Of a stretch of 64,000 nucleotides of DNA, positions 33,681-42,516 are shown piece after piece (positions within the stretch are counted from its first letter, which is position 1; every line of letters begins with the position of its first letter). This stretch comes from JAFGUB01 sp050305515 (lineage in GTDB: Bacteria > Campylobacterota > Campylobacteria > Campylobacterales > Sulfurimonadaceae), in the NCBI GenBank assembly GCA_050305515.1, contig JBNLFL010000025.1, forward strand, positions 160,186-224,185, read 5' to 3'. A program made the translations under genes and the position numbers. The notes under the pieces are model-generated. The model was not told the origin of the DNA, did not search any database, and was given only the letters and a program-made list of their open reading frames with translations.

Positions 33681-34582
33681 TGGTACACGAAACAATTACT
33701 GCGACCCATGCCGTCGTTACTCTTGATGTTGGTCTTCCGGGTATTGTATGGCCATGGAAAGTTACCATCAACATGTGGGCAAAAAGTATCGGCACCGGTG
33801 TCATCTTTATGCTCTTTTTCCTGCTGAGACGTTATGCCAATGAAGCGCGTGATCTTCGTTTTCCTACAACAGTCGTATCGCTGATCTTCATTCATATCTT
33901 TCTGCTCTTTACGTTGGCAGATTTGCATCAGCCGCTTAGAATGTGGCATATTTTCTTCTATCCGCATACTACGTCTGCGATTACCGTCGGTGCATGGATG
34001 GCGACGCTGTTTGTCGGACTGCTTTTCGGACTAGCGTTCCTCTCCTTTATCAAAAAAGACAATGCCGCGTTTGACAAGCTGCTCATGTGGGTCACCATTC
34101 TGGCGATTCCGGTGACACTCTATACCGCGGGTCTGATGTCTCAGTGTACCGCGCGTGAACTGTGGCAAATGCCTACAGAATCCGCACAGATGATGCTTGC
34201 TGCACTGCTTGCCGGTTCTGCAACCATGATTTTGCTTGGCGGCAAACATCTCTCCTATGAAGCGAAAAGCTCTCTGGGGGTTATTCTGGGGCTGAGCGCG
34301 CTGTTCGCATTTATCCTTTACATGGCTGAATATATTTTCGGCCCGATGAAAGCGGAAGAGGTCGCGGCAGTACTGCAGTACATCAAAGGTGACGGCGAGT
34401 ACGCCTCTCTCTTCTGGATCGGTCAGTGGGTGGCATATCTGCTTCCTATGCTGCTTATTATGCTGAGCCGTGCCAGCAAATCGGAGAGCATTCTCAAACT
34501 GGCGGCACTTTTGGCACTGGCGGGACTTTATGTTGTCAAACATGTATGGTTGATGATTCCTCAACTATTACCAATGAGTTAA
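33680..34582 (+). CDS. NrfD/PsrC-type quinone-interacting membrane subunit, 300 aa
   Basis: Eight to nine hydrophobic helices span the whole protein. LADLHQPLRMWHIFFYPHTTSAITVGAW is characteristic of NrfD/PsrC proteins (D-L-x-x-P-x-R after helix 2, and the S-x-x-x-x-G region of helix 3); I cite only positions about 72-100. It anchors the complex and exchanges electrons with menaquinone, consistent with mqnE in this window. Overlaps the FeS subunit gene; the catalytic gene follows after 14 bases. Confidence 0.9.
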   Translation: MVHETITATHAVVTLDVGLPGIVWPWKVTINMWAKSIGTGVIFMLFFLLRRYANEARDLRFPTTVVSLIFIHIFLLFTLADLHQPLRMWHIFFYPHTTSAITVGAWMATLFVGLLFGLAFLSFIKKDNAAFDKLLMWVTILAIPVTLYTAGLMSQCTARELWQMPTESAQMMLAALLAGSATMILLGGKHLSYEAKSSLGVILGLSALFAFILYMAEYIFGPMKAEEVAAVLQYIKGDGEYASLFWIGQWVAYLLPMLLIMLSRASKSESILKLAALLALAGLYVVKHVWLMIPQLLPMS

Positions 34583-34596
34583 GAAAAAGGGTTTAG

Positions 34597-37500
34597 ATGT
34601 ATTTGGAAAGTAGACGATCATTTATGAAAGGCGCCGCGTTTACAGTCGCGGGCGCTGCTATTGCAAAAGGTGTCTTTTCTGCGGACGCGATTGCCGAATC
34701 GGTGAGCGACAGCAAATTTACCAATACGCCTGATACGCTCTCATTCTATCCACCGCTTGAGCAGTGGGAAGATTTCAAAGAGCTCAGCGGTGAAGACTGG
34801 AAACGCGGCGGTATCAACCGTAAAGGTGTACGCAGTGCTGAAAATCCGGATGGGATCGAAGTTCATGACTTCATGATCGTTCCGACAGCGTGTTCGAACT
34901 GTGAAGCATCATGCGGTCTGACAGCATGGATTGACAAAAAGACCTTTACGGTCAAAAAATATATGGGTAATCCGCTCCATCCGGGTTCACGCGGACGCAA
35001 CTGTGCAAAAGGTTATGCGACCCAATCACAGATGTATGATCCGGATCGCCTTGCGTTCCCGATAAAACGTGCTCCGGGTTCTGCCCGCGGTGAAGGTAAG
35101 TGGATCCGTACCACTTGGGATGAAGCCATGACCACCATCGGTAAGAAGATGGGTGATACACTGCGCGTCGGTGATGAGCTTTCCCGCAAGTCGGTCATGT
35201 TCCACGTCGGCCGCCCGAATGAAAACGGATTTACCGGACAGGTTTGGCATACACTGAAAACAGATGCATTCAACTCGCATACGAATATCTGTTCTTCAGG
35301 TGGTCGTACTCCGACAATTCAGTGGGCAAATGATGACCGTACGTCTCCGGACTGGGCAAACGCCAAACTGGTGTTCCTCAACTCGTCACATGCTGCGGAT
35401 GCGGGTCACTATTTCCAGCAGTCTGCCGGATTTATTGCCGATGCACGTAAAAAAGGTGCAAAACTGGTTGTTATGGACCCTCGTATGTCCAACTCAGCCG
35501 GTATGGCAGACCTGTGGATTGCATCATGGCCCGGTACGGAGCCTGTAATCTATCTGTATCTTGTCAACCGCATCCTGCAGGAAGATAAAGTTAATAAAGA
35601 GTTTGTACGCCGCTGGATTAACTGGGAAGTTATGATGCGCAATACCAAGTACCTCGAGTTCATGGTAGAGAAGGGCTATATTTCCAAAGTTCCGAAAAAG
35701 AAAGATTTTGCAAGCTTCCTTGAGATGCTCAAAGAGCTTTATTCACCTTATACACTTGATTATGCAGTGAAAGAGACGCATGTCCCTGCGTATAAACTTG
35801 AAAAACTCTATGACATGTTTATTTGGGCAGGCGATGCAATTTCTTCGTACTTCTGGCGTGCCACCGCTGCGGGTAACCGCGGTGGCTGGGTTAGCGGTCG
35901 TACCGGATATCTGGCACTTGCCATGCGTGGTGCCATCGGTACTGTTGGCGGTACCTTCTTCCATCACTGGCATGTTATTTCCGTTGCAGGCAAAGGCGGC
36001 AGCGCTACAGTCGGACAGGGCAAACGCGGTGCGGATGTCCCTGCGGTTGATGTCTGGAATGAACTGGCATGGCCACCTGAATGGCCGCTCTCAACGTATG
36101 AAATGTCATTCCTTCTTCCGCATCTGCTCAGTGATACCGAGTGGCAGCAGAAATGGATCAAACGCGGATTGAATGTTCCAACGAAACTTTCAGTCTGGAT
36201 TCCGCGTATGTACAACCCTGTCTGGATTAACCCGGATGGATTCCGCTGGCTTGAAGTGCTCAAAAACGAGCAGAAAATGGAGTTGACGTTCAACCTGTCA
36301 CCAACGTGGTCAGAAACCAACTGGTATGTTGACTATGTGCTTCCTGTCGGTCTGGCGGGTGAACGTCACGACCAGCACTCTGAAGCGACCATGCCGGCGC
36401 GCTGGACGTCGTTCCGTCAGCCTGTCATGCGTGTTGCTCTGGAAAAAGCGGGATGGAAACCGAAAAATCCGAACCGTGCCACACTTGAAGCTCATATCAA
36501 AGCGGGTCTGGGTGAAGTCTGGGAAGAGAATGAGTTCTGGTTCGATATGTGTGTCAACTATATTGACCCTGATGGTTCTCTGGATGTCAAGAAAATGTGG
36601 GAGTCCAAGCGTCATCCGGGCAAACCGGTCACCATTGCAGAGTGGTATGATGCGGCATTTGGAGACAACCTGCCAAATCTCAAGCAGACTGCTACCAGCG
36701 ATCCGCGCTATAAAGATGCCGAGTTCCCGGTTTACGAATACATGCGCGATCATGGGGCATGGATGGAAGAGAATAACATCTACCATGCTCAGGAACGCGG
36801 CGTAGAGTTTGATGGTCAAAATATGATTTCACACGGTCATAAATATGATAAACGTGATCTTGAAATCGACCGTGAAACGGGTGTCGTATACGCAAAAGCA
36901 CATAAAGGCGGCTGGAAATACAAACATGAGAAACAGCCTGTCGCCATTGAAGTTGATGGCAAAATGGTGGAAGGTTTTTCAACGCCGGACAAAAAACTCG
37001 ACTTCTTTGCCGAGTGGCTGGCAGAAGAGTGGAAATGGCCTGAATATGCGATTCCGTTCTATCCGCGTAACGAAGATGAGAAAAAAGCAATGCCGCACAT
37101 TGTTTCTCACGTCAACCATATGTACATGAAAGAAGAAAACTCGTATGCATTGAATACCGTTTTCCGTCTGCCATACAATATTCATACGCGTTCTGCAAAC
37201 TCCAAGCATTTGATGGAGATTTCTCAGAACCATGACCCGATCTGGATCAGTACGCCTGATGCCAACCGTCAGGGATTCAAACGCGGTGATGCGATTCGCG
37301 TCCGTATTGTTGACTCACTCTCTGGACTTGAAAGCGGTTATTTTGTAGCCATGGCGATTCCTACTGAAGGTGTTCTGCCGGGTACGCTTGCCTGTTCACA
37401 CCATGGAGGACGCTGGAAGCTGAAAAATGCGGTTTCCATTCCTAACGGAGTGAGCGACGGTAAAGTCTCGGTAACTCACGGTGATGCCGACATGACAAAC

Positions 37501-38013
37501 CCTGAATTCCTTGCTGCCTCTCCGGATAATGCCGGACGTGACGGTGCGCAGATCAAAATCGAAGATTATGACGGCACTGCGGGTATCAACAGCTTCGGTG
37601 TCCCGACAGCTGAGATCCAGATGGACGGCAAAGAGGGTAAACTCAAATATGTTGAAGGTATCAAGCCATTCCATTCCAAACGCTTTGCAGCCTATAACCG
37701 TGACTCTGACAATATCTGGTGGGACGGTCTGTCCGGTTCCTGGCAGAATGCTGTTGCAGCTACGCATCCTGACCCGATTTCAGGTATGCACTGCTGGCAC
37801 CAGAAAGTTATTCTCGAACCGGCGCAGCAGGGTGACAAAATCGGTGATATCCATGTCAACTATGAGAACAACTTCAAAGTCTATCAGGCATGGAGAGACC
37901 AGCTTACTCGCGGACTTGACACTAACTCCGAGTTCCGTCGTCCTCCGCATATCAAACGTCCCTGGGTGCCACTCTCGGAGACAGCATATCGCGTCGAAAT
38001 CAAAGACGCGTAA
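34597..38013 (+). CDS. Tat-exported molybdopterin oxidoreductase catalytic subunit (Psr/Soe/Phs branch), 1138 aa
   Basis: A Tat signal (SRRSFMKGAAFTVAGA, residues 5-20) precedes a [4Fe-4S] site CSNCEASC with a distal CAKG (about residues 101-140). After about 80 residues comes HTNICSSGGRT, where Cys is the expected Mo ligand as in polysulfide, thiosulfate and sulfite enzymes. Molybdopterin motifs follow (LVVMDPRMSNSA, WPGTEP, YFWRATAAGNRGGWVSG, VLPVGLAGERHDQHSE) and a molydop-binding C-terminal domain (IHTRSANSKHLMEIS). At 1138 residues it is longer than typical PsrA/PhsA (~750) and SoeA (~970). B-C-A gene order matches tetrathionate reductase loci, but the motifs look closer to Psr/Soe. Substrate not determined: polysulfide, sulfite, tetrathionate or arsenic species are candidates. 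Confidence 0.9.
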   Translation: MYLESRRSFMKGAAFTVAGAAIAKGVFSADAIAESVSDSKFTNTPDTLSFYPPLEQWEDFKELSGEDWKRGGINRKGVRSAENPDGIEVHDFMIVPTACSNCEASCGLTAWIDKKTFTVKKYMGNPLHPGSRGRNCAKGYATQSQMYDPDRLAFPIKRAPGSARGEGKWIRTTWDEAMTTIGKKMGDTLRVGDELSRKSVMFHVGRPNENGFTGQVWHTLKTDAFNSHTNICSSGGRTPTIQWANDDRTSPDWANAKLVFLNSSHAADAGHYFQQSAGFIADARKKGAKLVVMDPRMSNSAGMADLWIASWPGTEPVIYLYLVNRILQEDKVNKEFVRRWINWEVMMRNTKYLEFMVEKGYISKVPKKKDFASFLEMLKELYSPYTLDYAVKETHVPAYKLEKLYDMFIWAGDAISSYFWRATAAGNRGGWVSGRTGYLALAMRGAIGTVGGTFFHHWHVISVAGKGGSATVGQGKRGADVPAVDVWNELAWPPEWPLSTYEMSFLLPHLLSDTEWQQKWIKRGLNVPTKLSVWIPRMYNPVWINPDGFRWLEVLKNEQKMELTFNLSPTWSETNWYVDYVLPVGLAGERHDQHSEATMPARWTSFRQPVMRVALEKAGWKPKNPNRATLEAHIKAGLGEVWEENEFWFDMCVNYIDPDGSLDVKKMWESKRHPGKPVTIAEWYDAAFGDNLPNLKQTATSDPRYKDAEFPVYEYMRDHGAWMEENNIYHAQERGVEFDGQNMISHGHKYDKRDLEIDRETGVVYAKAHKGGWKYKHEKQPVAIEVDGKMVEGFSTPDKKLDFFAEWLAEEWKWPEYAIPFYPRNEDEKKAMPHIVSHVNHMYMKEENSYALNTVFRLPYNIHTRSANSKHLMEISQNHDPIWISTPDANRQGFKRGDAIRVRIVDSLSGLESGYFVAMAIPTEGVLPGTLACSHHGGRWKLKNAVSIPNGVSDGKVSVTHGDADMTNPEFLAASPDNAGRDGAQIKIEDYDGTAGINSFGVPTAEIQMDGKEGKLKYVEGIKPFHSKRFAAYNRDSDNIWWDGLSGSWQNAVAATHPDPISGMHCWHQKVILEPAQQGDKIGDIHVNYENNFKVYQAWRDQLTRGLDTNSEFRRPPHIKRPWVPLSETAYRVEIKDA

Positions 38014-38024
38014 TAACGACGATT

Positions 38025-38051
38025 ACCAAGCGGCCTTTCAGCCTGCTTGGT
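38025..38051 (+). terminator. Strong hairpin between catalytic subunit and chaperone genes
   Basis: ACCAAGC (38025-38031) pairs with GCTTGGT (38045-38051), with an inner GGC/GCC pairing around CTTTCA. No U-run follows. It lies inside the 82-base gap of the operon, so a 3'-end stabiliser or partial terminator that lowers chaperone expression is more likely than full termination. Confidence 0.5.
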
Positions 38052-38095
38052 TACAATCTCGCAACTTTTAACTACGTTAGGAAATCATTAACCCG

Positions 38096-38716
38096 ATGCA
38101 AGATACACAGGCACGCAGCAACATATACGCACTACTTTCCAGAATATTACTTCAGGAACTCGACTCCGAGATGCTTGACATCATCAAAAAAGACAGCAGT
38201 ATGCTCGATCTTATGCCAAACCTCCGAGATTGGGAACTTTTGAATACTCTTGAAAACAGTGTTCTTCTTGAGAGCTATGTGAACCCTGACTTTATCAATG
38301 TCTCCCTGTTGCACCTGATACCTTATGAAACCTTCTATACCCGTGATGACCAGATGATCGAAACCGGGGGTGCGAATCCCGTAACGGATATCTATAGTGT
38401 CTACGATTTTGTCGTCGATTTTGAAAAAGCACGGGTGGTATCTACGGATCATATCGGTGTGGAACTGGAGTTCATGCATCATCTGTGCGAAGCAGAGTAT
38501 AAGGCGCGCCACGAAAACGATATGGAAGCCGTCGCGGAATTTTTACGGGTTCAGCGAGAATTTCTCAATACTCACCTGCTGGTCTGGGCGCCGCTGTATC
38601 TGCTTAATGTCAAATACGAATCCCGCACGCCGCTCTATGCCGATGCCGCCGATATGGCCATAGAGTTTCTGCTCAGCGATAATGAATATCTGAACCGCGC
38701 AGTCACTCCGGTATAA
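38096..38716 (+). CDS. TorD/DmsD-family molybdoenzyme maturation chaperone, 206 aa
   Basis: All-helical TorD fold with the family motif DHIGVELEFMHHL (about residues 121-133) and the usual Y-E-T-F-Y near 80. These cytoplasmic chaperones bind the Tat signal peptide and insert cofactor before export, so the client is the 1138-residue enzyme upstream. The next gene overlaps its stop (TAATGG). Confidence 0.88.
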   Translation: MQDTQARSNIYALLSRILLQELDSEMLDIIKKDSSMLDLMPNLRDWELLNTLENSVLLESYVNPDFINVSLLHLIPYETFYTRDDQMIETGGANPVTDIYSVYDFVVDFEKARVVSTDHIGVELEFMHHLCEAEYKARHENDMEAVAEFLRVQREFLNTHLLVWAPLYLLNVKYESRTPLYADAADMAIEFLLSDNEYLNRAVTPV

Positions 38717-39828
38717 TGGCTGGGTTAACACTCGACTCTGCATGCTGTGTCCGTGCCATCAGCAAATTCAGTAGCTGTGATGCGTGCGAAAAAAGTTGCC
38801 CGACTGCTGCCATTTCTATTGCGGAAGGCATGCTTCCTTCTTTGAATCTTGCCGCATGTGTCGGTTGCGGTGCCTGTGTCGGTGTCTGTCCGAACGAAGC
38901 ACTTAAACTCGATGATTTCAACAGCGTCGATTTCTTCTTTGACTTTGTGACGCAGCCGGAAAAGATGATCTCATGCCGCAAGAATGTTCCCTGTCTGAGT
39001 GCCTTGCATGTAGAGTATCTCGTAGCACTCGCATCGCTCAAAAAAGGTGTCATTTTTGATATGGGCCATTGTGAGGGATGCGATATCGCTTCGACATGCA
39101 AACCGCTTATTGTTGCGCATGCCGAAGAAGCGAACTATCTTCTTGAAGCGACCGGGCAGGATGCCCGCATCGCGCTTGAGATGGTTGCCTATTCGGATGA
39201 AAGCGGGGATGAAAACGCCGCAAAAGCGGATCGCAGAGCCTTCTTCAATGCTATCAATCTGAAAAATGCTACCGAAGCCAAAGCAAAATTTGAACGTAAT
39301 GTGGATATTGCGACCGACGAATTCGTTGAAAGTTTCCTCTCCAACGATCAGATCACACGCATTCGGCAGAAGCAGCTGGGTGAAAAGCGCAAGCTGCTTT
39401 TTACTGCGCTTAAAAGAGTGCCCAAGCCTTTGACATATCATGTTCTGGATGCAAATGACCTGAGCTTCACGTCGCAAAAGCTTTTTGACATGGACTCCTG
39501 TACGGCATGTCAGATGTGTTACCGCATCTGCCCTACGGGTGCACTCAGTTCCGATATGCGAAACTCAAAGATCGACTTTGATCCGTTTATGTGCATCAAG
39601 TGTCATCTGTGTCACGATGTCTGTGAAACGAATGCGCTGACACTTTCGCCTTCGTATAATCTCAAAGAGCTTTTTGAACCCTCCGTACAGCGGCTTGCCT
39701 CGTTCAAAGTAAGAAATTGCGACGAGTGCGGTTCCCTGTTTATCTCACTCCGCGGTGAAAGTGTCTGCCGACGCTGTGATATTGAAGAACAGGAAGCAAG
39801 GTCTTTGTGGGGGATTGATAATGAATGA
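38716..39828 (+). CDS. Polyferredoxin-like 4Fe-4S protein with C-terminal zinc ribbon, 370 aa
   Basis: Two Cys clusters near the N-terminus (CDACEKSCP and CVGCGACVGVCP, about 21-60), isolated Cys groups around 91 and 115-125 (CEGCDIASTCKP), a helical middle, two more ferredoxin motifs at about 262-305 (CTACQMCYRICP and CIKCHLCHDVCE) and a terminal zinc-ribbon pattern (CDECGSLF with CRRC). No export signal or membrane helix, so it is cytoplasmic. In this phylum such proteins accompany Tat molybdoenzymes such as formate dehydrogenases; a maturation or electron-delivery role is inferred from context. Confidence 0.8.
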   Translation: MAGLTLDSACCVRAISKFSSCDACEKSCPTAAISIAEGMLPSLNLAACVGCGACVGVCPNEALKLDDFNSVDFFFDFVTQPEKMISCRKNVPCLSALHVEYLVALASLKKGVIFDMGHCEGCDIASTCKPLIVAHAEEANYLLEATGQDARIALEMVAYSDESGDENAAKADRRAFFNAINLKNATEAKAKFERNVDIATDEFVESFLSNDQITRIRQKQLGEKRKLLFTALKRVPKPLTYHVLDANDLSFTSQKLFDMDSCTACQMCYRICPTGALSSDMRNSKIDFDPFMCIKCHLCHDVCETNALTLSPSYNLKELFEPSVQRLASFKVRNCDECGSLFISLRGESVCRRCDIEEQEARSLWGIDNE

Positions 39829-40573
39829 ATCCAACAGCATTAGCAACACGACCAGACTTTACGGTTTTATTGCCGAAAAAGCGCAGCAAAACCGATTCAG
39901 TGTGACGCTAAACCGAATGTTTAAAGCCGCTCACGACGATGCGATGATGATTCCGATGAACATACGCGAAGATGACTTCTATTTTACCCTCAGCAATATG
40001 AAGCGTTCCCATCTCTCCGGGGCTATGATTTCCCGGGAGTATCAACAGCAGCTTGGCGAATTGCTTGAGCGTTCGGCTGCATTGGTACGCCAGAGCGGTT
40101 TTTGTGATTTTGTCCATGTCACACCCGAAGGGCTGCATGGTATTGCCGTTGCTCCCGAAGCGATGGCACAGCTGCTCGGATCGTTACATGTAAAGAAGAT
40201 CGCCATCATCGGAAGTACTCCCCTCGTTGCAGCTTTGGCACTGAGGCTCGAAGCGTTGGAAGTCTCATTTTTCGACCCTTATATCGAGTCTTTGATGGCG
40301 CTTGGCGAACGTATAGATCGGGAGATTGACATTAACCGGATAGCTGAGGGAATGACAATCGATTTAAGCGCGTATGATGCATTGATAGCGTGTTCGGAAA
40401 TTGAAGATTTTGATATGATCAGAGGCATGCCGCGCTTTGCCATAGCGCCGGAGCACGGAAAAAAGAGTAACCTTGCCGCATTATGCGGCGACGGATGCCA
40501 CTATCTGGATGCGGATGCCATGCTGGAAAACTACTGTGCGACACTGCACGAGATTTTGATGAAGGAGCAATAA
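39821..40573 (+). CDS. Shikimate-dehydrogenase-like protein lacking catalytic residues, 250 aa
   Basis: The start is the ATG at 39821, overlapping the upstream stop; the frame extends upstream but inside the ferredoxin gene. The N-terminal LYGFIAEKAQQNRFSVTLNR aligns by pattern with AroE (L-Y-G-x-I-x-x-x-x-x-H-S-x-S-P), and a Rossmann motif follows (IAIIGSTPLVAALALRLEAL, about 128-147). But the AroE catalytic Lys region (N-V-T-x-P-x-K) reads LSGAMISREY, and the N-T-D block reads GIAVAPEAM. It is therefore probably not a dehydrogenase of shikimate; a structural or maturation role in the molybdoenzyme operon is more likely. Contains TTACATGTAA at 40184, read LHVK. Confidence 0.6.
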   Translation: MNESNSISNTTRLYGFIAEKAQQNRFSVTLNRMFKAAHDDAMMIPMNIREDDFYFTLSNMKRSHLSGAMISREYQQQLGELLERSAALVRQSGFCDFVHVTPEGLHGIAVAPEAMAQLLGSLHVKKIAIIGSTPLVAALALRLEALEVSFFDPYIESLMALGERIDREIDINRIAEGMTIDLSAYDALIACSEIEDFDMIRGMPRFAIAPEHGKKSNLAALCGDGCHYLDADAMLENYCATLHEILMKEQ

Positions 40574-41083
40574 ATGAATTCAGAAGATTTAAAAGACCTG
40601 CGCGCGGAGTTTGACAAGTTTGTCCGCGAAGAGTGCAGTATCAATCCCGAACAACTCTCCGAAGGGAGCAACCCGGATCGCGGAGATGCCGAGGATGACG
40701 AGCCGGCACCCGCTTTTGTCGATGAACTTTCCGACAGATTGCTGGCGCCTTCGAAAAGCGGCGTTTACCTGTCACGAATCGATATCAAGCGTATCGCCGA
40801 GGCAATCGATGAATCGATCCCGATCAAGGAGCGCAAGAAGATGATCAAGGCGCTTTTCCGCCATACGACTTCCAAAGCGTATCTGAGAACGGCGTTTGAC
40901 GAGATCAATCGTCATCTCGGGGGACGTCAATTGATCTATACGGAGCTCTCCGAAGCATTTCCGGCATCCAAAGCCATCTTCGATGTCCATATCGCCAAGA
41001 TGAAAAAAGTACAGAAAATGTTTGATCAGATCGTTGAGGACTTTGAAGAGATCGAACCGACGTCCGATCCTATGATGATCTAG
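40574..41083 (+). CDS. Cytoplasmic protein of unknown function, last gene of molybdoenzyme operon, 169 aa
   Basis: An acidic, low-complexity N-terminus (about 1-55, rich in Asp, Glu, Pro) is followed by a helical, strongly charged domain (about 60-160; runs such as KERKKMIKALFRHT). No Cys, signal peptide or membrane helix. It begins directly after the AroE-like gene's stop and overlaps the HDOD gene's stop on the other strand by 4 bases. I do not recognise the family; position suggests it belongs to the operon's accessory set. Confidence 0.7.
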   Translation: MNSEDLKDLRAEFDKFVREECSINPEQLSEGSNPDRGDAEDDEPAPAFVDELSDRLLAPSKSGVYLSRIDIKRIAEAIDESIPIKERKKMIKALFRHTTSKAYLRTAFDEINRHLGGRQLIYTELSEAFPASKAIFDVHIAKMKKVQKMFDQIVEDFEEIEPTSDPMMI

Positions 41084-41886
41084 GGGTGTAGCAACCGCTC
41101 AAGAGCGCGTTCAAACCCGGAGCGGTCCAGATCATATTCGGCAATTGTCCTTTTGGCCGCGGCGATGGACGCTTCGGTGATCTCTCCATTGGGGAGTACC
41201 GTTTCACGGACGGCTTTCAGTTCTGCCGCCATCTCTCTCTCAATGCCGTACGTACCGTCCGGATCGTCACTGTAGCGTATAAGATGTACGATATCCGCTT
41301 CAAAATGCCAGCGGTTGAAGATGGTCGCGGTTACGTCGGTCGTTTGTGAACCGCAGGCCGCCTTTTCGGCTTCTCCAATCTCTTTGCCTTCATCCAGCGC
41401 CTGCTGAATCAAAGCGGCTTTCCCCTCATCAAGAAGCGATCGGCTGATAATCACACGTCCGATATCCACAAGAAAAGCTGCCGGAGCGAGTTTGGCAAGT
41501 CGTGTCGGTTCACGGCGGATCAGCCAGTTGATCATCAGTGCCAGCTGGCGTTCGCATGCAAGTGAAAACTGCTCTTTGGTTATGGCGTAGGGGGAAAGAT
41601 TGATTGTAAAGTTTGCGTTGACGACCGTGTTCAGTGCAAAAGTACGCACGACATCGCGTCCCAGAAGCGAAACCGCCTGCTGGACATTGGTGATCTGACG
41701 TTTCATCCCATAAAGCGGGGCATTGGCGGCACGCAGAATATCGGTTGTGAGCAAGGGATCTTTTTCTATGACTTTGCGAAGATCTTCAAAGGTACTCTCA
41801 GGATCATGATAAACCCGTTCCACTTCGCGAACCGATTGCGGAAGCGGGGGAATCATTTCAATATGATTCATGAGGTTGTTTGTCAT
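41080..41886 (-). CDS. HDOD-domain signalling protein, 268 aa
   Basis: The HDOD domain covers about residues 8-200: IPPLPQSVREVERVYHDPES, EKDPLLTTDILRAANAPLYG and VQQAVSLLGRDVVRTFALN are the family hallmarks. The HD-type metal residues are absent, as is normal for HDOD. Such proteins take part in stress, motility and c-di-GMP signalling by protein contacts. The remaining C-terminal part is helical without a second domain. It is read away from pgpA with about 105 bases between. Confidence 0.85.
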   Translation of the reverse strand: MTNNLMNHIEMIPPLPQSVREVERVYHDPESTFEDLRKVIEKDPLLTTDILRAANAPLYGMKRQITNVQQAVSLLGRDVVRTFALNTVVNANFTINLSPYAITKEQFSLACERQLALMINWLIRREPTRLAKLAPAAFLVDIGRVIISRSLLDEGKAALIQQALDEGKEIGEAEKAACGSQTTDVTATIFNRWHFEADIVHLIRYSDDPDGTYGIEREMAAELKAVRETVLPNGEITEASIAAAKRTIAEYDLDRSGFERALERLLHP

Positions 41887-41990
41887 GATAATGCCTTGAT
41901 ATACAGGCAGTGACTGCCCGGGAGTTAGGAACCTATTCTAGCATATCCCGGATTGAAGAACTCTCTTTTTTACTGCAACAGCGTAAAAAA

Positions 41991-42503
41991 TTATGCTGCA
42001 AGAAAGCCGGAGAATTTGAGCCAGCCCTGCCAGCAGAGTGCTGCGCTGATGCCGGCGGCGACTCCGGCAAGCAGATCATCGCCCATAACCCCCATGCCGC
42101 CATGGACATCACGGTCGATGCGTCCGATGTAGGAGGGCTTTTTGATGTCGAAAAGTCTGAAAAAGACAAAAGCTAGTATGACCTGCACGGCAGCGCCGCT
42201 TTCAAAATTCATAAGTGTTTCGACAGAGAGGTCGATGCCGGGTGCAATGCAAAGCGCGAGCCACATACCGGCAAGCTCGTCGATGACAATCCGTTTATCA
42301 TCATGGATGCCGCTCTCTTTTTCATAGGTATCGATCATTTTGATACCTGCAACCGTTGCGAGTGCCATCGCAAGAAACAGGGTTTGACTGCCGAGTGTAA
42401 GCAGAATGCCAAGCCCCAGAATCAGGGCTAAGAGTGAACCGGCCGTTCCCGGTGCTTTTGGCGAAAGTCCGCTGTAACCGACGGTAATGAAAAACCAGTT
42501 CAT
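41991..42503 (-). CDS. pgpA: Phosphatidylglycerophosphatase A, 170 aa
   Basis: Makes phosphatidylglycerol by removing phosphate from PGP. Inner-membrane protein with four hydrophobic stretches; the PgpA motifs are GLSPKAPGTAGSLLAL (about 10-25), DKRIVIDELAGMWLAL (metal-binding D-E) and the late GVMGDDLLAGVAAG. Length matches the family. It lies 13 bases after the sat-like gene, in the conserved ispDF-regulator-sat-pgpA block. Confidence 0.93.
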   Translation of the reverse strand: MNWFFITVGYSGLSPKAPGTAGSLLALILGLGILLTLGSQTLFLAMALATVAGIKMIDTYEKESGIHDDKRIVIDELAGMWLALCIAPGIDLSVETLMNFESGAAVQVILAFVFFRLFDIKKPSYIGRIDRDVHGGMGVMGDDLLAGVAAGISAALCWQGWLKFSGFLAA

Positions 42504-42516
42504 GAGGCTCCTTGAA

